A stretch of 64,000 bases of DNA from 3107 sp001483205 (GCA_964291375.2 OZ219809.1:1612001-1676000); one strand, 5' to 3'. Shown: positions 35,434 through 45,272, numbered from the stretch's first letter. Numbers and translations: made by a program. The notes: a model not told the origin generated them from the letters alone.

Positions 35434-36708
35434 TCAGCCATTGTCGCGCAGGACAGCCCCGGCAAGATAGAGCGACCCGCAGATCAGGATGCGCGCGCCG
35501 GGGCATCCGGCGGCCAGGCCCTTCACGGCGGACAGCACATCACCGGCGGTCCCGGCCCGAAACCCCGCCTTTATCGCCGCCGCTGCCGTTGCCCCGGCGG
35601 GCAGGGTGTTGGCCTCTTCGGGGACGGACACGGCGGTCAGGCTCTCAGCCACCTCTGCCAGCGGGCACAGATACCCGCCGACATCCTTGGTGTTCAGCAT
35701 CCCGCACACCAGATGCGTCGGTCTCTCGGGCAGACCCCGCAGAACATCGGCCAGCGCCTGCCCCGCCGCCGGATTATGCCCGCCGTCAAGCCACAGCTCC
35801 GCAGCGCCCGCCGCCTCTGCAAGCGGCCCGGACTTCAGGCGCTGCATCCGGGCGGGCCACTCCGTGCGGGTCATTGCCGCCTCGCAGGCCGCTTCACCGA
35901 AACCCAACGCCCGAAGCGCGGCAATCGCCATCCCGGCATTGTGGTATTGATGCGCCCCCGGCAACACCGGCGGCGGCAGATCAAGCAGGCCGTTTTCGTC
36001 CTGATAGACCAGCCGCCCGCGTTCTTCCCACACCTGCCAGTGCTGGCCGTGCGCCATCAGCGGCGCGCCCAGCCGGGCGGCCTTTGCCTCAATCACCGCC
36101 ATCGCCGCATCCGGCTGCGGCCCGACCACGCACGGCACCCCCCGCTTGAGGATTCCGGCCTTTTCCCCCGCAATCGCGACCAGGCTGTCGCCCAGAAACT
36201 GCTCATGGTCGATAGAGACCGGCGCGATGACCGTCAGCGCCGGGTGCTCAATGACATTGGTGGCGTCCATCCGCCCGCCAAGGCCAACCTCAATCAGGGC
36301 ATAATCGGCAGGTGTGCGGGCAAAGGCCAGCAGAGCGGCAACGGTGGTGATCTCGAAATAGGTGATGCTGTGGCCGTCATTGGCGGCATGGCATTCTTCC
36401 AGCACCGCGCTTAAGTGCGGTTCCGAAATCAGGCTTCCCGCCAGCCGGATGCGCTCGTGAAACCGGACCAGATGCGGGGACGTATAGGCATGGGCCGTCT
36501 GCCCCGCTGCCTCAACCCCGGCGCGGATCATCGCCAGGGTTGATCCCTTGCCGTTGGTGCCCGCGATATGCACCACCGGCGGGATGGCGCGCTCCGGGTG
36601 GTCAAGCGCCGCCAGCAGCCGCCGGACACGATCAAGGGTCAGGTCAATGATTTTCGGGTGCAGCGTCATCATCCGCTCAAGGATGATGTCCGATCCGGGC
36701 GGGGTCAC
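35434..36708 (-). CDS. folC: Folylpolyglutamate/dihydrofolate synthase
   Basis: 424 residues. ATP-binding loop HIAGTNGKGSTLAMI (residues 48-62), YTSPHLVRFHERIRL and the downstream DYALIEVGLGGRMDATNV are Mur-ligase-like FolC signatures. It adds glutamate to folates and, in bifunctional forms, makes dihydrofolate. The start overlaps the stop of accD by ATGA, giving the common accD-folC operon. Confidence 0.95.
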   Translation of the reverse strand: MTPPGSDIILERMMTLHPKIIDLTLDRVRRLLAALDHPERAIPPVVHIAGTNGKGSTLAMIRAGVEAAGQTAHAYTSPHLVRFHERIRLAGSLISEPHLSAVLEECHAANDGHSITYFEITTVAALLAFARTPADYALIEVGLGGRMDATNVIEHPALTVIAPVSIDHEQFLGDSLVAIAGEKAGILKRGVPCVVGPQPDAAMAVIEAKAARLGAPLMAHGQHWQVWEERGRLVYQDENGLLDLPPPVLPGAHQYHNAGMAIAALRALGFGEAACEAAMTRTEWPARMQRLKSGPLAEAAGAAELWLDGGHNPAAGQALADVLRGLPERPTHLVCGMLNTKDVGGYLCPLAEVAESLTAVSVPEEANTLPAGATAAAAIKAGFRAGTAGDVLSAVKGLAAGCPGARILICGSLYLAGAVLRDNG

Positions 36709-37610
36709 GTCACAGCGCCCTCTTGCGCGCCGGGCGGCGGCAGATCGCCCTTCACGGCGGGCGGCAGGTTCATCAGCATCCGGGTGATGGTGATCAGTTC
36801 ATCGCGCAGGCGGGCGCGGTGGACCACCCGGTCAAGCATTCCGTGCTCAAGCAGATATTCGGACCTCTGAAAGCCTTCGGGCAGTTTTTCCCGGATTGTC
36901 TGTTCGATCACCCGGGTTCCGGCAAAACCGATCAGCGCAGCGGGTTCGGCAATCTGCACATCGCCCAGCATCGCATAAGACGCGGTGACGCCCCCGGTCG
37001 TCGGATGGGTCAGCACCACGATATAGGGCAGGCCCGCATCCCGCAGCATCTGAACCGCAACCGTCGTGCGCGGCATCTGCATCAGGCTGAGAACGCCCTC
37101 CTGCATTCTGGCCCCGCCTGCGGCGGAAAACAGGATAAAGGGCCGCTTCAGCTTTACCGCGCGCCGGACACCCGCCAAAATCGCATTGCCGACAGCCATG
37201 CCCATAGAGCCGCCCATAAAGCTGAAATCCTGCGCCGCGGCCACAATCGGCGTGCGCCCGATCTCTCCCTCAGCCACCAGCATCGCATCCCGCTCGCCGG
37301 TTTTCTTCCGGGCATCCTTGAGCCGTTCGGGGTATTTCTTCTGATCCCGAAAGTGCAGCGGATCGGCGATGGCCTCCGGCGTCGTAATCTCGGTAAAGAC
37401 GCCGCCGTCGAAAAGTTTCCCGAACCGGTCGCGCGGCCTCAGCGCCATGTGGTGATCGCAGGCGGTGCAGACATTCATCGCCTCTGCCAGTTCCCGGTGG
37501 AACAGCATCGTTCCGCATTCCGGGCATTTCGTCCACAGGTTGCCCGGCATTTCCCGCCTTGAGAACAGCGAGTTGATGCGGGGGCGAACGTAGTTGGCTA
37601 TCCAGTTCAT
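36705..37610 (-). CDS. accD: Acetyl-CoA carboxylase carboxyltransferase subunit beta
   Basis: 301 residues. The N-terminal zinc ribbon CPECGTMLFHRELAE with CTACDHHM is followed by the crotonase-like carboxyltransferase body (FMGGSMGMAVGNAILAG, SAAGGARMQEGVLSLMQM). The start MNWIANYVRPRIN at 37610 is the family start. It pairs with AccA to carboxylate acetyl-CoA, the first step of fatty acid synthesis. Next to folC. Confidence 0.96.
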   Translation of the reverse strand: MNWIANYVRPRINSLFSRREMPGNLWTKCPECGTMLFHRELAEAMNVCTACDHHMALRPRDRFGKLFDGGVFTEITTPEAIADPLHFRDQKKYPERLKDARKKTGERDAMLVAEGEIGRTPIVAAAQDFSFMGGSMGMAVGNAILAGVRRAVKLKRPFILFSAAGGARMQEGVLSLMQMPRTTVAVQMLRDAGLPYIVVLTHPTTGGVTASYAMLGDVQIAEPAALIGFAGTRVIEQTIREKLPEGFQRSEYLLEHGMLDRVVHRARLRDELITITRMLMNLPPAVKGDLPPPGAQEGAVT

Positions 37611-37704
37611 GCGCGCGGACCTTCCGACCTGTGGCCTGCCTGAAATAATCGGCCCGTTTGCCGATTGCAATGACATGGCGCGCGCGGGGGGCAGGCGGGC
37701 GCGC

Positions 37705-38607
37705 TCAACGCCGGATAGCAATGCGCGCGGCCAGCCAGGACAGAACCAGAACGACAAAATTCACCAGCAAAACCGGCGATGTCGGCTGCAACTCATCGGC
37801 GCGAAACGGCAGGTGATACAGCGCAAGGCCACCGGTGCCGCCGGGCAACCCGACATAGAGCATCGCCAGGGCGTTATTGGCAAAATGAAACCCGATTGCG
37901 GGGCCGAGGCTGCCGGAGCGCGCCGTCAGATCCGCCGCCAGCACCCCGAACCCGAATGCCCAGACAGCGATCATCAGGGCCGCATCGCCCAGCATCGCCG
38001 GGCTGTAGTGCAGCACCGCAAACAGAGCCGACGGGATGCCCATCCACAACAGCGGATTGCGGCTCTGCGCCGCGATCTGGCTTTGCAGGTAGCCGCGAAA
38101 CAAAAGCTCTTCGCTGCCGGTTTGCAGGATGACCCCCAGAACCGAGGCAGGCAACAGCATCAGCCACAGTGCGAACGGCATCTGCTCGTTGGGCAGCTTG
38201 TCGTCAGCGCCGTATGGCGGCAGAATCTCCAGCGCCAGGCGCAGCGCCATCACCCAGGCAACGACCCGCAGGAAAGTGATCAGCGCGGGCGCAAACGGGC
38301 CGATCAGTTCGGGCAGGGATCGGCCATGCACGATCCGGGCGGCAATCACCACCGACAGGCCAAGCGTGGCGAAACTGAACAACAGCGCCATCGACCACAG
38401 GGGGGATGCGGGCGCAAGCAGGCCCGAATCAACGCTTCCGACCGGGACGGAAAACAGCCCCGCCAGCAGGCGGCGAAACAGCAACAGGCCAATCAGATAA
38501 AGCGCGCAGCACATGACAAATCCGGCGACCAGACGCCAGATTTCCGGCCTGCGGCGGGCCGATGCAATCAGGTCTTCTTGTCGTTTATATGGCTTGGCAT
38601 ATCGCAT
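37705..38607 (-). CDS. CPBP-family intramembrane metalloprotease (CAAX-like)
   Basis: 300 residues with about eight hydrophobic segments. The CPBP/Abi motif is seen in QTGSEELLFRGYLQSQIA (EExxxR), followed by FAVLHYS with the metal-binding His. Related proteins process membrane peptides or protect against bacteriocins; the substrate here is unknown. The start MRYAKPYKRQ at 38607 is chosen over longer forms. It is divergent from ilvD. Confidence 0.83.
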   Translation of the reverse strand: MRYAKPYKRQEDLIASARRRPEIWRLVAGFVMCCALYLIGLLLFRRLLAGLFSVPVGSVDSGLLAPASPLWSMALLFSFATLGLSVVIAARIVHGRSLPELIGPFAPALITFLRVVAWVMALRLALEILPPYGADDKLPNEQMPFALWLMLLPASVLGVILQTGSEELLFRGYLQSQIAAQSRNPLLWMGIPSALFAVLHYSPAMLGDAALMIAVWAFGFGVLAADLTARSGSLGPAIGFHFANNALAMLYVGLPGGTGGLALYHLPFRADELQPTSPVLLVNFVVLVLSWLAARIAIRR

Positions 38608-38723
38608 GGCGCACCGCTCTGTTGACGGCGCGACGCTACCGGCGCGCGAACGCAAGCGCAATCCGGCTTGTGCAGACGGTTTGGCGCGTTTATGCCAAAG
38701 ACTGTCCGAAAAGGAGCCCCGCC

Positions 38724-40457
38724 ATGCCCGACAGCCGGTTCGACAAATCCCGCTTGCCCAGCCGTCACGTTACCGAAGGCCCGGCGCGCGCGCCCCACCG
38801 ATCTTACCTCTATGCGATGGGGCTGAGCGAGGAAGAAATTCACCGCCCGCTGGTGGGGGTTGCAACCTGCTGGAACGAGGCCGCGCCCTGCAATATCGCG
38901 CTCGACCGTCAGGCGCAGTCGGTAAAGATGGGGGTGAAGCAGGCCCGTGGCACACCGCGCGAGTTCACCACCATCACCGTGACCGACGGTATTGCCATGG
39001 GGCATGAGGGGATGCGGTCTTCGCTCGCCTCGCGCGAGGCGATTGCGGATACGGTAGAGCTGACCATGCGCGGCCATTGCTATGATGCGCTTGTCGGCCT
39101 GGCCGGTTGCGACAAGTCGCTGCCGGGGATGATGATGGCGATGGTGCGTCTGAACACGCCTTCGGTCTTCCTTTACGGCGGATCGATTCTGCCGGGCCGC
39201 CATAACGGCAGGGACGTGACGGTTCAGGATGTGTTCGAGGCCGTCGGCCAGCATCAGGCCGGAAAGCTGTCCACCTGCGAGCTTGAACGGCTCGAAGCGG
39301 TCGCCTGTCCCTCGGCGGGGGCCTGCGGCGGGCAGTTCACCGCCAACACCATGGCCTGCGTGTCCGAGGCCGTCGGGCTGGCGCTGCCCAATTCCGCCGG
39401 TGCGCCTGCGCCCTATGAATCCCGCGACCAGTATGCAGAGGCATCGGGCCGCGCGGTCATGGGGCTGCTGGAGCACAATATCCGCGCCCGCGATGTGGTG
39501 ACACGCAAAGCGCTGATCAACGCCGCCCGCGTTGTCGCCTGCACCGGTGGCTCGACAAATGCCGGGCTGCACCTGCCCGCCATCGCGCACGAGGCCGGGA
39601 TTGACTTTGACCTTGCCGATGTCTGCGACATTTTCCGCGACACGCCCTATTTTGTCGATCTGAAGCCCGGCGGGGCTTATGTGGCCAAGGATCTGCATGA
39701 GGCAGGCGGGGTTCCGGTGGTGATGAAAGAACTCGACAAGGCGGGGCTGATCCATCGCGATTGCCTGACCGCCACCGGGCGCTCGATGGGTGAGGAAATC
39801 GACAGGGTGACGCGCGCGGCGGATGGCCGTGTTATCCACCCGGTTGAAACGCCGCTGAGCATGACCGGCGGCGTTGTCGGGCTGAAGGGCAACCTTGCCC
39901 CCGACGGGGCCATCGTCAAAGTGGCAGGCATGAGCAAGGCACAGCAGGTGTTTACCGGCCCGGCGCGGGTGTTCGAGTGCGAGGAAGACGCCTTTGCCGC
40001 CGTGCGCGAGCGCGCCTATCAGGAAGGCGAGGTCATCGTGATCCGTAATGAAGGCCCGGCAGGCGGGCCGGGGATGCGCGAAATGCTGGCCACCACCGCC
40101 GCCCTGTCCGGTCAGGGCATGGGCAAGAAGGTGGCGCTGATCACCGACGGGCGGTTTTCGGGGGCGACGCGGGGGTTCTGTGTCGGCCATGTGGGACCGG
40201 AAGCCGCCCATGGCGGGCCGATTGCGCTGTTGAGGGATGGGGATATGATCACCATTGACGCGCCCGCCGGGGAGCTGTCCGTCGCCCTGCCAGAGGAAGA
40301 GCTGGCCCGGCGGAGAGAGGCGTGGACCGGCCCGCGCGAAACCCTCTATGCCACCGGCGCGCTGTGGAAATACGCCCGGCTGGTGGGGGCGACACACAAG
40401 GGGGCGGTTACGCATCCCGGCGGGGGGGCGGAGCGCCACGGGTATATGGACCTCTAG
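38724..40457 (+). CDS. ilvD: Dihydroxy-acid dehydratase
   Basis: 577 residues. Iron-sulphur/substrate signatures: VGLAGCDKSLPGMMMAM and CPSAGACGGQFTANTMA; C-terminal RNEGPAGGPGMREML and TDGRFSGATRGFCVGHVGPE. It removes water from dihydroxy acids in valine and isoleucine synthesis. AAGGAG lies nine bases upstream of the ATG at 38724. Confidence 0.96.
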   Translation: MPDSRFDKSRLPSRHVTEGPARAPHRSYLYAMGLSEEEIHRPLVGVATCWNEAAPCNIALDRQAQSVKMGVKQARGTPREFTTITVTDGIAMGHEGMRSSLASREAIADTVELTMRGHCYDALVGLAGCDKSLPGMMMAMVRLNTPSVFLYGGSILPGRHNGRDVTVQDVFEAVGQHQAGKLSTCELERLEAVACPSAGACGGQFTANTMACVSEAVGLALPNSAGAPAPYESRDQYAEASGRAVMGLLEHNIRARDVVTRKALINAARVVACTGGSTNAGLHLPAIAHEAGIDFDLADVCDIFRDTPYFVDLKPGGAYVAKDLHEAGGVPVVMKELDKAGLIHRDCLTATGRSMGEEIDRVTRAADGRVIHPVETPLSMTGGVVGLKGNLAPDGAIVKVAGMSKAQQVFTGPARVFECEEDAFAAVRERAYQEGEVIVIRNEGPAGGPGMREMLATTAALSGQGMGKKVALITDGRFSGATRGFCVGHVGPEAAHGGPIALLRDGDMITIDAPAGELSVALPEEELARRREAWTGPRETLYATGALWKYARLVGATHKGAVTHPGGGAERHGYMDL

Positions 40458-40498
40458 GCGTCTGGTCGTTCGGGGGTGTGTGACGGGACAGGCAACTT

Positions 40499-40709
40499 AA
40501 GGCCTCTGCATAAAGGCTTAGCCGGGCAGACGCCTGCCTGGGCGGGCGCTTTTCGTGACAGTCCACATTGGCGATGGTCTTGTCATAAATCCTATACGTT
40601 ACAACAGGTTGAGGCGTTCAAAGCGCCTGCCGGGGGGCAGGCAGGCGCTGCCCGGCACAAGCGCCGGGCGGGATACTTGGGAAGCGATGCGCCCTTATGC
40701 AAAGGTCTT
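40499..40709 (-). repeat. TIR repeat element, long form, reverse orientation (copy 5)
   Basis: 211 bases from AAGGCCTCTGCATAAAGGC to TTATGCAAAGGTCTT; the interior is the reverse complement of the long copies, including the hairpin (GCGCCTGCC...GGCAGGCGC) and the CAATGTGG/ATTGGCGATGG core. Ends are more diverged than in copies 2 and 8. It fills most of the convergent gap between ilvD and the DUF2927 gene. Confidence 0.82.
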
Positions 40710-40741
40710 TCAAAATTCAGTTGTCAGGCTATAAGGCCACC

Positions 40742-41680
40742 CTACCCCTCACCCGCCAGCAATTCACGGGCCAACTGCTCCAGAACCGGGCGCGCCTCGT
40801 CCGGGGTCATTCCGGGCCGCAGGCGCGGATCATACAACATCCTCAACAGCAGCTCATCATGCCCGGTCAGCACCCCAAATTCCTCGTCATCATTAAAGAT
40901 CGACGGACGCGCCCGGCGGCTGTCATTGGCCAGCCCCAACCCCTGGGCCAGCTCTTCGTGAATGCAGGCCCGGCGCAGGTGATCGGGATGCTCGGCCCGG
41001 ATCACCGCCACCGCGCGGTCATAGACATTCGGCTCCACCACCCCGGAAAACCCGAACACATGGCACAGGGTTGATCGCGGCATTCTCAGAATCCCGGCGA
41101 TGTCGCCTTCGCTGAGCGCAATGCCAAGATCGGCAAGCTCCCGGCGATAGCTGCGCCGCTCGTCCTCACGCAGGATCAGAACATGAAAATTCGGCTCACC
41201 GATGCCAAAGCTGACCGGATGACCGGTGGCGCGCGCCAGACGTGTGGCATAAATGCCGATGGTGCGCATATCCTTGCGGCGCTGTTCCGGGGGCACCCCG
41301 TCACCGAAGCGCACGCCAATGCGCACCGGGCGCGTCCAGCGGCGCAGAACGCTTTCCGATTCGCGGGCGACGAACCGACCACGGTCAAGCACATATTCGT
41401 CATAGAGCGCGATCCGCTCGAAATTGCTGACCAGATCATCGGCGGAAAAAGGCGCATCGGGGCCGCCGCCGTCGCTGCGCAACAACCCCTGAGCCAGCAG
41501 TTCCGCCTGTAACCAGGCAAAATGGCGCTCCATCTCCAGGCTGGCCTCGCTCTGCGCGGGTGTGTCCGGGGTGGTTTCCGGCGGGGGCGCTTGCGGCGGC
41601 GGGGCGGGCGGCGCGCCGCAGCCCTGAAGCGCGACAGCCGCCGCGAGCGCGCAGAGAAGGGGCCAGGGTCTCGGGGTCAT
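40742..41680 (-). CDS. DUF2927-type lipoprotein with metalloprotease-like HE motif
   Basis: 312 residues. The start MTPRPWPLLCALAAAVALQG at 41680 gives a signal peptide with a lipobox (LQGC) and a Pro-rich linker. The C-terminal half has RRACIHEELAQGLGLANDS, an HExxxxGLGL motif seen in DUF2927 proteins and reminiscent of zinc metalloproteases, followed by FNDDEEFGVLT. Likely lipid-anchored in the envelope. Catalytic activity is inferred, not shown. Confidence 0.78.
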   Translation of the reverse strand: MTPRPWPLLCALAAAVALQGCGAPPAPPPQAPPPETTPDTPAQSEASLEMERHFAWLQAELLAQGLLRSDGGGPDAPFSADDLVSNFERIALYDEYVLDRGRFVARESESVLRRWTRPVRIGVRFGDGVPPEQRRKDMRTIGIYATRLARATGHPVSFGIGEPNFHVLILREDERRSYRRELADLGIALSEGDIAGILRMPRSTLCHVFGFSGVVEPNVYDRAVAVIRAEHPDHLRRACIHEELAQGLGLANDSRRARPSIFNDDEEFGVLTGHDELLLRMLYDPRLRPGMTPDEARPVLEQLARELLAGEG

Positions 41681-41881
41681 GTCAATCCTTCGGCGGGGGC
41701 CGTGATGGTGGCATTGCCCCCCACTATCGCCCCCCGCCACGGTGGGGGCAAGCGCGGTGTTCCGGCAGCCCTCATCGCCCCCCATGCCGTGCCGCCCGCT
41801 CTTGGGCATCAGGCCTGTGGGTAGAGCCGAATATTCTGATTTGCAGCGCCTTGCCATGGGCCGGATGAACAGCGGCGGGGC

Positions 41882-41908
41882 TTGACTTCGTAAAGCGGAT
41901 GTTATAAG
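41882..41908 (+). promoter_or_regulatory. Candidate promoter for HsdR-N-like gene
   Basis: TTGACT (41882-41887) and TATAAG (41903-41908) are separated by 15 bases, 45 bases before the ATG at 41953. Good boxes with a slightly short spacer, similar to the nuo promoter candidate. The rest of the 41681-41952 gap holds a GC-rich stretch and no gene I can support. Confidence 0.45.
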
Positions 41909-41952
41909 GGTGAGGAAGTAACACGCGGGACCTCTGGCATGAGGCGGGGGGT

Positions 41953-42996
41953 ATGGGGGAAACGCCGATTCAAAGCGAACTGAACATTCTCGCCGACCGG
42001 GTGAAGAATCACTCGGAGATCATTGCGACCGAGGAAGCCACCAAGACATCGGTTGTTCTGCCGTTCTTGCAAGCTCTGGGATACGATGTATTCAACCCTG
42101 ACGAAGTTATCCCGGAGTTTACGGCTGATACCTTGGGTAAGAAGGGTGAAAAGGTTGACTATGCCATAAGAATCAATGGCGAAATTCAGATTCTTATTGA
42201 ATGCAAGGGCCTGAGCGTAAATCTGGATCAACGGCATCTGTCGCAACTGTTCAGATATTTCACCGTCACTGCCGCCAAGTTTGCAATTCTGACGAATGGA
42301 AGGACTTTTGAAGTTTACTCTGATCTGGAAGAGCCGAACAAGCTCGATGTCAAACCGTTCTTTGTCTTTGATTTGCTGGACATATCCGCTCGGTCCATAT
42401 CCGAGCTGGAGAAATTCCAGAAGGCGTCTTTCTGCGTAGACAGCATTCTGGCGACAGCGGAACGCCTGAAATATGTTTCATCGATCAAGAAATATCTTCG
42501 GGCGATGATGGATGATCCGAACGCGCAATTCGTCAAGATCGTTGCAAACGAGGTGCATGAAGGAAGATTGAGCAGGCAAATAAGAGAGCAGGTTGAAGCC
42601 GCAATCAAGACCGCGTTTCGCGACCTTATCAGAGAAGAGATTCGCTCAAGGCTGTCCTCCGCGCTGGCAAGCAATAATGAAAGTGAGGCCGAGCTTAAGG
42701 GGGCACCGGAGATTGAAACAACGCGGGAAGAAATCGAAGGTATGCTGACAATTCGGGCGATCGTGAGAGAGGTTATAGACTCAAAGCGCGTCGATCTCAG
42801 GGATGCAAAATCTTATTGCGCTGTGCTGGTCGATGACAACAACAGAAAATCTTTGGCGCGGCTCAGGTTTAACCGGAAGAAAAAATATTTAGGCCTCTTC
42901 GATGGGGATACCGAGGACAAAGTTGTGATAGACGGCCTTGATGACATATACAATTTCTCTGAACGGCTCCGGGAAACCGCCAGAAAATATTTATAA
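41953..42996 (+). CDS. Stand-alone type I restriction HsdR N-terminal-like nuclease domain protein (COG4748 type)
   Basis: 347 residues. The PD-(D/E)xK nuclease core is visible: Asp69 in KVDYAI and ILIECK (Glu83, Lys85), then QLFRYF (QxxxY, about residues 98-102), the pattern of HsdR N-terminal domains. No helicase domain follows; the C-terminal half has charged helices and ends in a small domain (YLGLFDGDTEDKVVIDGLDD). Low GC compared with neighbours suggests acquisition. No HsdM or HsdS gene is near. It may be a solo defence or repair nuclease. A repeat element begins two bases after the stop. Confidence 0.8.
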   Translation: MGETPIQSELNILADRVKNHSEIIATEEATKTSVVLPFLQALGYDVFNPDEVIPEFTADTLGKKGEKVDYAIRINGEIQILIECKGLSVNLDQRHLSQLFRYFTVTAAKFAILTNGRTFEVYSDLEEPNKLDVKPFFVFDLLDISARSISELEKFQKASFCVDSILATAERLKYVSSIKKYLRAMMDDPNAQFVKIVANEVHEGRLSRQIREQVEAAIKTAFRDLIREEIRSRLSSALASNNESEAELKGAPEIETTREEIEGMLTIRAIVREVIDSKRVDLRDAKSYCAVLVDDNNRKSLARLRFNRKKKYLGLFDGDTEDKVVIDGLDDIYNFSERLRETARKYL

Positions 42997-42998
42997 AA

Positions 42999-43082
42999 AA
43001 ACCTCTGCATAATGGCGCATTGGCGGCCAAACCGTCCGCCCAAGCAGGCGGCTGCCCGGTTGAGCCAATATGCAGAGGTCTT
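42999..43082 (+). repeat. TIR repeat element, short form, copy 6
   Basis: 84 bases: begins AAAACCTCTGCATAATGGCG and ends CCAATATGCAGAGGTCTT. The interior joins left and right arms at CCGTCCGCCC/AAGCAGGC, exactly where long copies carry the extra segment. Inserted directly behind the nuclease gene and before the GTPase gene cluster. Confidence 0.87.
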
Positions 43083-43136
43083 TCCCGGCCTGTCCCGCGC
43101 CACCTTGCGAAAGAGGGCCAGCCACTCCCCGCAGCC

Positions 43137-44453
43137 TCACACCGCCGCGTCGCCGTCCGCCCCCCAGGACAGGATGTCGCTCAGTTGCACCAGCACCCGC
43201 GCCGCATCCGCCGCGATATTATCCGCGCTTTCAAACTGCATCAGGGTCAGCAGGTCATCGGCCTTCTCGAACTCCGAAACCACCCAGTCCGCGCCGGGCG
43301 GCAACGCGCCGGGTTCAACCAGCACATCCAGAAACCCGTTCACTGTCCCGCGTGCGACCTCAATAAGCTCTGCATTCCCGGCAATGTCGCCCGAGGCAAT
43401 CCCGTCAAGCAGGTCTTCCATCCGCTGCCCCCATGTCTCGGCCAGCCGCGCCGGTGCCGGGGCCTCATCAGCCACCACCACCGGACGCCCGGCAGCGCCA
43501 TCCACAGCACTATCCGCAACGCCCCCCGCGCGCGAGTCCTGCGGCAGTGGCGTCCGGGGCACCGTGGCGGAGGCCGCCAGCCCCTCCTCCACCGGCCGGA
43601 TCACCCGCTCTATCGTCCGCCTGACCCGCTCAAGCTGATCGGCGCGAAAGGTCTCCACCGCGCCCATCACCGCCCTGACCAGATCGGCTCCGCCGCTATC
43701 GGCCCATAAAGACTCTGCCTCTTCCCCGTCCATCAGCAGCGCGGACCACGCGGCAGGAACGGCAATCGGCACGGCACTGCGAAACTGCCGCAGGCGTTGC
43801 TTGTCGAGGGTTTCCTGCAAAACCTTCGCCTGCCGGTCGTCAACCTGATCGGCATGTGTCAGCACCAGCACACTGTGACGGCGAAGCTGTGGCGGCAAAA
43901 GCTGCCACAATTCATGTTCCTGATCAGGGGCCGCCTCGGTCGCATTGCTGCACCACAACAGCACATCGGCCAGACGGGACAGCGCAAAGCGCGCCTCTTT
44001 GCCGCGGGTGCGCCGGTCAATCCCTGACACATCAATCAGCCACAGGTTTTGCAGCGCCTCGCAATCGACCCCGAAGGAAATCACATCGGGGCTTTCGGCC
44101 AGCGCCGCGCTCAGGTCCAGCCCGTCAAATTCCCGTTCCGGCCTGTCCCACCACCCGGCGAATGTTCTTTCCCGTGGCGAATGGCGCAGGATGACGGGCG
44201 GAAGCAGATAGGCGTCCGGCCCGGAAGACAGCACATCCATGCCGGTCAGAAGATTGACCAGGCCGGACTTGCCCGTCCCGCGCGCACCCGCAACCGCCAC
44301 CCTGACCGACGCATCCAGCTTCTCCAGCAGTCGTTCGGCCTGATCCCGCGCCTTTTCGACCTCGCCGGACAAGGGCAGGTCGAGCTGGTCGGTGGCCGCC
44401 AGAAAAGCCTCCAGCCGGGCCTTGATGTCCGTGAAGGTTTCAGCCCCTACCAC
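43137..44453 (-). CDS. Dynamin/Era-like GTPase, third GTPase of signalling cluster
   Basis: 438 residues. P-loop VAGARGTGKSGLVNLL (GARGTGKS, residues 56-63), G3 motif DVSG (141-144, a change from DxxG with Pro) and G4 THAD (199-202, a variant of NKxD). A linker rich in Ala/Pro is followed by a helical C-terminus. No membrane segment. The variant G3/G4 motifs suggest altered nucleotide binding or a partner role. It is last in the row of five minus-strand genes of the module. Confidence 0.78.
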   Translation of the reverse strand: MVGAETFTDIKARLEAFLAATDQLDLPLSGEVEKARDQAERLLEKLDASVRVAVAGARGTGKSGLVNLLTGMDVLSSGPDAYLLPPVILRHSPRERTFAGWWDRPEREFDGLDLSAALAESPDVISFGVDCEALQNLWLIDVSGIDRRTRGKEARFALSRLADVLLWCSNATEAAPDQEHELWQLLPPQLRRHSVLVLTHADQVDDRQAKVLQETLDKQRLRQFRSAVPIAVPAAWSALLMDGEEAESLWADSGGADLVRAVMGAVETFRADQLERVRRTIERVIRPVEEGLAASATVPRTPLPQDSRAGGVADSAVDGAAGRPVVVADEAPAPARLAETWGQRMEDLLDGIASGDIAGNAELIEVARGTVNGFLDVLVEPGALPPGADWVVSEFEKADDLLTLMQFESADNIAADAARVLVQLSDILSWGADGDAAV

Positions 44454-44489
44454 CGGGCGTTCCTCCTGTCATGCAAACGCCGCCTGTGC

Positions 44490-45263
44490 TCAAGGGGTGC
44501 CGTCCTTTCTGTGCGCAGAGGCCCATTTTGCCGTCAGCTCAAAGAGGGCATCGGTGTCAAGCGCCTGAAACGCGACCCCCTCCCGGCCAATAAGCATCCC
44601 GAGCGCATGGTCGGCCTCCGGCCCGGTGCGGGCAATGATCCAGGCATCGCCCTCAAGGGCCGCGTTCGCCCCCCCAAGCCAGCCCGCCAGTTCTTCTGCA
44701 AGCGCTTTCATCCTGCCGGTGTCGGGCAGAGCGGCGGCATCCCCCGTCACTGCGCCCGCCGCCCCGTCCGCCGGGAACAGGGCCGTCGCGCTTGCCTCTT
44801 CAAGCAATGCTTCGTGAAAGCCCGCGTCGTCCTCTTCGTGCAGCCAGCCCTGATCCTGCGCATATCGGGTCAGTTCCTTGTGGGTCAGGCCGATGTCATC
44901 GGCAAGCACCGCGTCAGTGGCGGGGCGGGACAAAACCCGCAGCCCCCCTTTGGCCTGACAGAAACGACGCAGCCGTTGCGCGGCCCGGCACAATCGTTCT
45001 TCCCGCGAATCCGGATGCACGGCGGTTTCTTCCCCCGGCCCCAGCGCAACCACCCGCGCGCCATTGGCCACGATCACACAGTGGTCATCCCCTGTCTGCA
45101 CCTCAAGCGCGCGGGGCAGGATTGCCGTCTCAATCTCTGACAGGATCGCCCGCAGCTTGCCCGCAGCCGTATCTGCATCCACATCACGCCATCCGTCCCG
45201 GCGCGGCGCGGCCAGCGCCTTCGCCAGGGCAATCAGTTCAACCGCATTCTGATCGACGCTCAT
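44490..45263 (-). CDS. Protein of unknown function in GTPase cluster
   Basis: 257 residues, acidic and Ala-rich, soluble. No motif recognised. It contains IVANGARVVALGPGEETAVH and EELAGWLGGANAALEGDAW, with possible coiled segments. It is wedged between GTPase A (36-base gap) and the roadblock-like gene (9-base gap), so it is probably in one transcript and likely a partner of these GTPases. That link rests on position alone. Confidence 0.65.
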   Translation of the reverse strand: MSVDQNAVELIALAKALAAPRRDGWRDVDADTAAGKLRAILSEIETAILPRALEVQTGDDHCVIVANGARVVALGPGEETAVHPDSREERLCRAAQRLRRFCQAKGGLRVLSRPATDAVLADDIGLTHKELTRYAQDQGWLHEEDDAGFHEALLEEASATALFPADGAAGAVTGDAAALPDTGRMKALAEELAGWLGGANAALEGDAWIIARTGPEADHALGMLIGREGVAFQALDTDALFELTAKWASAHRKDGTP

Positions 45264-45272
45264 GCCCGGCGC

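Noticed and set aside
38568..40439. 623-codon minus frame opposite ilvD
   Set aside because: Mirror frame of a strongly conserved gene; His/Arg-rich noise.
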